NCBI GenBank assembly: GCA_964194625.1
Contig: CAXMNC010000139.1
Coordinates: forward strand, 1 to 9,308
DNA: 9,308 bases
Reading direction: 5' to 3'
Origin: SPGG2 sp964194625
Lineage (GTDB): Bacteria; Pseudomonadota; Gammaproteobacteria; Acidiferrobacterales; SPGG2
In this document: piece after piece, positions 6,641 to 9,308 of the stretch
How positions within the stretch are numbered: position 1 is the stretch's first letter
Layout: the number at the start of each line of letters is the position of its first letter
Translations under genes and position numbers: made by a program
Notes under the pieces: model-generated
What the model saw: only the letters and a program-made list of their open reading frames with translations
What the model was told of the DNA's origin: nothing
Database searches by the model: none

Positions 6641-8152
6641 TTAAAGTTTGGCAATATGATCCACTGGATTGATACCGAAAGCGCCGGATGGCAATACCCG
6701 CTTAATGCGCAATTCACCGCCAGTCCGAGTGCGATGGTTGACCAAGTCAGCGACAAAGCATTCCGAATAGGGTTCTTTGTTGCTTCGAAGCACGAGCGCC
6801 ACTTTCGGCTTGAGTCGCCGTTCGCGGTTAATCGTAATGACAACACCGATACCGCCTGTATTGAGCTCTACCAAACTCCCGATCGGAAAGATTCCCATGC
6901 ACCTGATGAACTCCTCGACCAGTTCGGGCTGAAAATCCTTGCGACGCCATTCATACATGCGCTTGAGTGCGTCTTCGGCTGAGATACCACCGCGGTAGAT
7001 CCGCTGACTCGTGATGGCATCGTAAACATCGACAATCGCGCCGATCGAACCCGACAACCCAATCAGATCGCCGTTTATTTTCCTCGGATAGCCAGACCCG
7101 TCATGGCGTTCATGATGTTGCTCAACAATCTGTATCGACTCATGAGGAAAGCCATCGGAACCCTTAAGTATCTCTACACCTGCTGCTACGTGACCCTCCA
7201 TGATTTCGAATTCAGCTTCACTGAGACCGATAGGTTTGTTAAGGATTTCGTCGGGCACCTTTACCATGCCCACATCATGCATGAGCGCCCCCAGTCCAAG
7301 AATCATGAGCTGATCACGGCTGAGGCTGAGATGGCGACCGAAGATCAACACCAACGTACACGTTCTGATGGCATGAAGAGACATATACGTCTCTGTCTGT
7401 TTCTGCTGGTTTAGCAGGACCAGGCTGTCTGGGTTTCGCTCCACGCTGCTGACGAGACCATCTACGACCTTCTTTGCAAGCTCACTATCGACGGCTTTAC
7501 CCTGACGCACATCTTTCAGGGTCTCCCCGACCACATTCTTGGCATCCGATTCGATCTTCCTTGCCCGTCCGATTTCCTCCTCCATGGGCACACCTTGATT
7601 GGAGGCAAACCTGCTTTCATGTTTTTGGCAGCTTACTTCCAACAACGCATCGGGGTTCCGCACCACACTTTCGACCATGTCACGCACAACACTCTCGGCC
7701 GCCTTGGCGTCGACCGGTTTTCCTTCGCGCACACCAACTAGGGCCTCTCGCACCATTCCCCAGGCCGCTGACTCCAGCTGAATGGCGCGCTCTAACTCTT
7801 CTTCCAGGGGTAACTGGTCACGGTATGGCTTCCGATCGCGATAAGGCAGCTTGCCCTGATTGCGCTCAGGACTCTCGAGCAACACCTTGAATTCTTGTTT
7901 TAGCTTTTTCTCAGCGATTCTAAGCGCTTGTGTTCTATGCGGTAGTTCTTTGCGCCCTTTCACCGGCACCAGATCATCACCAAGCTCGGCGTCAATATAG
8001 ACGTATTGGCAGTGCTCTCTAAGCTGGTCTATCTCTTGGGGGCTGGAGAGCTCGAATCCCTGAAATAGGAAGGGTGTTTCAAGCCAGGGCCGATCCAACT
8101 CCGCTACGTACATACCCAGACGAAGATCACGAACATCTACGCGTTTTTTCAT
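6641..8152 (-). CDS. DUF3391/HD-GYP domain protein, probable c-di-GMP phosphodiesterase
   Basis: HD-GYP proteins hydrolyse the second messenger cyclic di-GMP. This 503-residue protein has an N-terminal DUF3391-like domain (about 1-65, VDVRDLRLGMYVAELDRPW) and a charged helical region (70-115). Two tandem copies of a linker helix module follow (116-182 and 190-256), then the HD-GYP domain (about 256-425). Metal-site residues visible by spacing are H260, H292/D293, H321, H346/H347 and D375. The GYP motif is HHERHDGSGYP (346-356). The usual HDxxK lysine is M296, and the position four before H260 is Y256 rather than an acidic residue. A C-terminal tail (GIFPIGSLVELNTG onward) follows, as is usual in DUF3391 proteins. 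The ATG at 8152 has AAGGGG 7 bases upstream; a TTG at 8170 is an alternative. No receiver or membrane domain is present. Activity is probable but not certain given the substitutions. Confidence 0.9.
   Translation of the reverse strand: MKKRVDVRDLRLGMYVAELDRPWLETPFLFQGFELSSPQEIDQLREHCQYVYIDAELGDDLVPVKGRKELPHRTQALRIAEKKLKQEFKVLLESPERNQGKLPYRDRKPYRDQLPLEEELERAIQLESAAWGMVREALVGVREGKPVDAKAAESVVRDMVESVVRNPDALLEVSCQKHESRFASNQGVPMEEEIGRARKIESDAKNVVGETLKDVRQGKAVDSELAKKVVDGLVSSVERNPDSLVLLNQQKQTETYMSLHAIRTCTLVLIFGRHLSLSRDQLMILGLGALMHDVGMVKVPDEILNKPIGLSEAEFEIMEGHVAAGVEILKGSDGFPHESIQIVEQHHERHDGSGYPRKINGDLIGLSGSIGAIVDVYDAITSQRIYRGGISAEDALKRMYEWRRKDFQPELVEEFIRCMGIFPIGSLVELNTGGIGVVITINRERRLKPKVALVLRSNKEPYSECFVADLVNHRTRTGGELRIKRVLPSGAFGINPVDHIAKL
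7385..7807 (-). repeat. Intragenic duplication: two 67-residue linker modules
   Basis: Residues 116-182 (7807-7607) and 190-256 (7585-7385) of the HD-GYP protein align without gaps at an offset of 74 residues. Shared pieces include EEE, ES, VR.GK.VD, VV, SV and RNPD.L, with about 30 of 67 positions identical by hand count. In the usual DUF3391/HD-GYP arrangement this segment occurs once, directly before the HD-GYP domain. The two DNA copies have diverged, so the duplication is old rather than an assembly artefact. Confidence 0.85.
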
Positions 8153-8394
8153 GGCCCCGCCCCTTTCCAAAACAAAGAGTTATACGCCTGTGCTACTGCA
8201 GCATACCCAAAGTTTTTCCTATTGCGACTTTACTTTCTACTTATACGATTTGAGATCGCCACCGTTCCTCCGGCCTGCAATCGCACATTCTGTCGATCCG
8301 ACCATGCCGAACAAGTGGCCAGTTAACAAGTATAGGCGACCCAATGTCGCGAGCACGGAGGCGCCCTATTCGGGATGCCACCACTCAAGCCTTC

Positions 8395-8416
8395 GGCCTG
8401 TGAACGTTGGCAGGCC
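8395..8416 (+). promoter_or_regulatory. Inverted repeat next to fimT promoter (operator candidate)
   Basis: GGCCTG (8395-8400) and CAGGCC (8411-8416) form a perfect 6-bp inverted repeat around a 10-base gap, ending 2 bases before the putative -35 box. Another GGCCTG lies at 8272-8277. The spacing suits a dimeric regulator, but a simple hairpin or chance is possible. Confidence 0.35.
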
Positions 8417-8418
8417 TA

Positions 8419-8447
8419 TTGACTCTTGCGGGGTCGGAAATTATTGT
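8419..8447 (+). promoter_or_regulatory. Sigma-70-like promoter for fimT-pilV
   Basis: TTGACT (8419-8424) and TATTGT (8442-8447) are 17 bases apart. Transcription would begin near 8453, upstream of the ATG at 8525 but just past the ATG at 8450, which argues against that earlier start. Confidence 0.45.
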
Positions 8448-8524
8448 AGATGCGGCATTATTACCGTCCAAGTAGAAAGACATTGAATACAAAGAGTTTT
8501 CTACAGGGAAGTAGCACGACAGTC

Positions 8525-9199
8525 ATGACACTTGTTTCCCAATCGGTACGAAATGGGGCGGAAACAAGACGACGTGGTGTGCCTTTTATCGGCCTTTTAT
8601 TACCGTTCGTCGGTCGTGCTCGACCCCAGATCGGACCGTTCATCGGTAAAAACAAACCGTTCGTTCTGAATCGCGCCTTTGGCTTTACCCTCGTCGAGAT
8701 CATGATCACCGTGGTCATCGCCAGCATCCTGATGGGCCTGGCCGCCCCGAGCTTCGTCAACTTCGTCAAGAACAACCGTCTCAGCAGTCAGGCCAATGGG
8801 CTCATGGCAGACCTGGCGTTTGCCCGCAGTGAGGCGGTCAAGCGCGGGGCGAACATCACCATCTGCCGCGCCAGTGATCCTTTCGCCGCCTGCACCGGCA
8901 GTGCGGGCCCCTGGAGCACGGGCTGGATTGTTATCGATGGTGCGGGCCAAGTGCTGCGCCTGCACGAAGCGCTCGACGGCCAGAACACCCTGACCGGCAC
9001 CGCCGCTATCGACGATCAGTTCGCCTACAGCGGTCCCGGTCTCATTGCCTGGACCACCGTCCCGGCAACAGCCCAGAGCTTCAGCCTCTGTGATGACCGG
9101 CTCGCCAGTTACGGCCGGCTGATCCAGATCTCGATGACGGGCCGCGCCGCCATTGCTAAAGATTCCGCCGGCCATCCGATTCCCCCTGCGAGCTGTTAG
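8525..9199 (+). CDS. fimT: FimT/GspH-type type IV pilus minor pseudopilin
   Basis: Pseudopilins of this family are cut by prepilin peptidase and assembled as minor or priming subunits of type IV pili or type II secretion pseudopili. The class III signal is clear: FG|FTLVEIMITVVIA with the conserved Glu at +5, followed by a hydrophobic helix (about residues 54-75). The helix continues into SSQANGLMADLAFARSEAVKRG, a typical GspH/FimT segment, then a beta-rich globular part with four cysteines, ending PPASC. From the ATG at 8525 the protein is 224 residues with a 53-residue leader, far longer than the usual 5-25. The GTG at 8579 gives 35 residues and a CTG at 8666 gives six (LNRAFG), but neither has a good ribosome binding site. 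The leader carries PFIG, PFVG, PFIG and PFV. A pilV-type gene follows at once, so this is the start of a minor pilin operon. Confidence 0.85.
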   Translation: MTLVSQSVRNGAETRRRGVPFIGLLLPFVGRARPQIGPFIGKNKPFVLNRAFGFTLVEIMITVVIASILMGLAAPSFVNFVKNNRLSSQANGLMADLAFARSEAVKRGANITICRASDPFAACTGSAGPWSTGWIVIDGAGQVLRLHEALDGQNTLTGTAAIDDQFAYSGPGLIAWTTVPATAQSFSLCDDRLASYGRLIQISMTGRAAIAKDSAGHPIPPASC

Positions 9200-9208
9200 G
9201 TGATGACC

Positions 9209-9308
9209 ATGCAAAGCTTATCCCCCGCTTCCGTAACCCGGCCCCGCCGTCAGCGTGGCTTTAGTTTGATTGAAGTCATGGTCGCTTTGTTGGTTCTGGC
9301 GATCGGCC
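9209..9308 (+). CDS. pilV: PilV-type type IV pilus minor pilin (partial, cut by window end)
   Basis: The frame opens right after the fimT stop and runs off the window edge. A 17-residue basic leader (MQSLSPASVTRPRRQRG) is followed by the prepilin cleavage and hydrophobic segment FSLIEVMVALLVLAIG, with Glu at +5. This pattern and the position after fimT are typical of PilV (type IV pilus modification protein). I chose ATG at 9209 because AGGTG at 9198-9202 gives a 6-base spacing; ATG at 9203 or GTG at 9200 in the same frame are alternatives. About 33 residues are visible, so the PilV assignment over other minor pilins rests mostly on context. Confidence 0.75.
   Translation, partial: MQSLSPASVTRPRRQRGFSLIEVMVALLVLAIG

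Larger units (their letters stand above)
8153..8524. other. Divergent intergenic region between HD-GYP and fimT genes
   Basis: About 370 bases separate the outward-facing genes. No credible gene fits. The ribosome binding site of the HD-GYP gene is at 8160-8165. A 10-base sequence, AAGTAGAAAG, occurs on the plus strand at 8470-8479 and again on the minus strand at 8242-8233, so it lies in the leader of each divergent gene. A 7-base inverted repeat, GTAGAAA/TTTCTAC, lies at 8472-8478 and 8498-8504. TATAAG (8248-8243) and TATAAC (8182-8177) on the minus strand could be -10 boxes for the HD-GYP gene, but neither has a good -35 at the right distance. Confidence 0.5.

Noticed and set aside
8341..8425. 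Possible c-di-GMP riboswitch in the intergenic region (GGGATGCC, AAGCCTTCGGCCT resemble GEMM pieces)
   Set aside because: The diagnostic GGCAAACC, GNRA receptor and GGGACGCAAAGCC blocks are missing on both strands.
8450..8524. ATG at 8450 as the start of the fimT gene
   Set aside because: It sits at or just before the predicted transcription start (about 8453), has no ribosome binding site, and would add 25 residues to an already long prepilin leader.
8600..9214. 204-codon antisense frame opposite fimT
   Set aside because: It mirrors a GC-rich coding gene, gives a Gly/Ala/Arg-rich low-complexity product, and has no recognisable motif.

Overview
The window looks like chromosomal DNA of a Gram-negative proteobacterium, most likely a gammaproteobacterium of moderate GC content. 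The evidence is a BtuB-type TonB-dependent outer-membrane receptor under a cobalamin riboswitch, AmpD-type cell-wall recycling, a DUF3391/HD-GYP signalling protein, and type IV pilus minor pilins of the FimT/PilV type. I see no insertion sequence, phage gene, CRISPR array, tRNA or rRNA. No species can be named from the sequence alone.

Layout. (1) At 43-240 (+) lies a small CXXC/CXXC zinc-ribbon-like protein of unknown role. (2) At about 335-3927 (+) lies a vitamin B12 acquisition operon: a promoter candidate, a cobalamin riboswitch (about 374-572), a probable Shine-Dalgarno-sequestering hairpin, btuB (685-2544), a TonB-family energy transducer (2563-3363) and a PduO-type cob(I)alamin adenosyltransferase (3367-3927). 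The genes are 18 and 3 bases apart. (3) The convergent junction at about 3909-4003 holds two degenerate 7-bp tandem repeat arrays, one in each gene end. (4) On the minus strand, reading leftward, are ampD (6461-5916), an AmpE/CobD(CbiB)-superfamily membrane protein (5844-4930) and btuF (4877-3990), preceded by a good sigma-70-like promoter at 6520-6548. (5) Also on the minus strand is a 503-residue HD-GYP protein (8152-6641) whose linker module is tandemly duplicated. (6) A divergent intergenic region of about 370 bases follows. (7) On the plus strand are a FimT/GspH-type pseudopilin with an unusually long or ill-defined leader (8525-9199) and the start of a PilV-type minor pilin cut by the window edge.

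How the genes fit together. BtuB imports cobalamin across the outer membrane, probably energised by the adjacent TonB-like protein. BtuF would capture it in the periplasm for an ABC permease (BtuCD) that is not in this window, and the adenosyltransferase would make adenosylcobalamin. That product is also the kind of ligand the upstream riboswitch senses, so the locus can shut itself off. AmpD acts in murein recycling. The membrane protein between ampD and btuF could be AmpE-like (ampD neighbour) or a CobD/CbiB relative (B12 neighbour), and its sequence lacks several hallmarks of a classical CbiB.

The points most worth a second look are the duplicated linker and substituted motif residues of the HD-GYP protein, the paired heptamer arrays at the convergent gene ends, the FimT leader with a fourfold PF(I/V)G pattern, and the divergent AmpE/CobD protein. 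I found no clearly novel multi-gene system.
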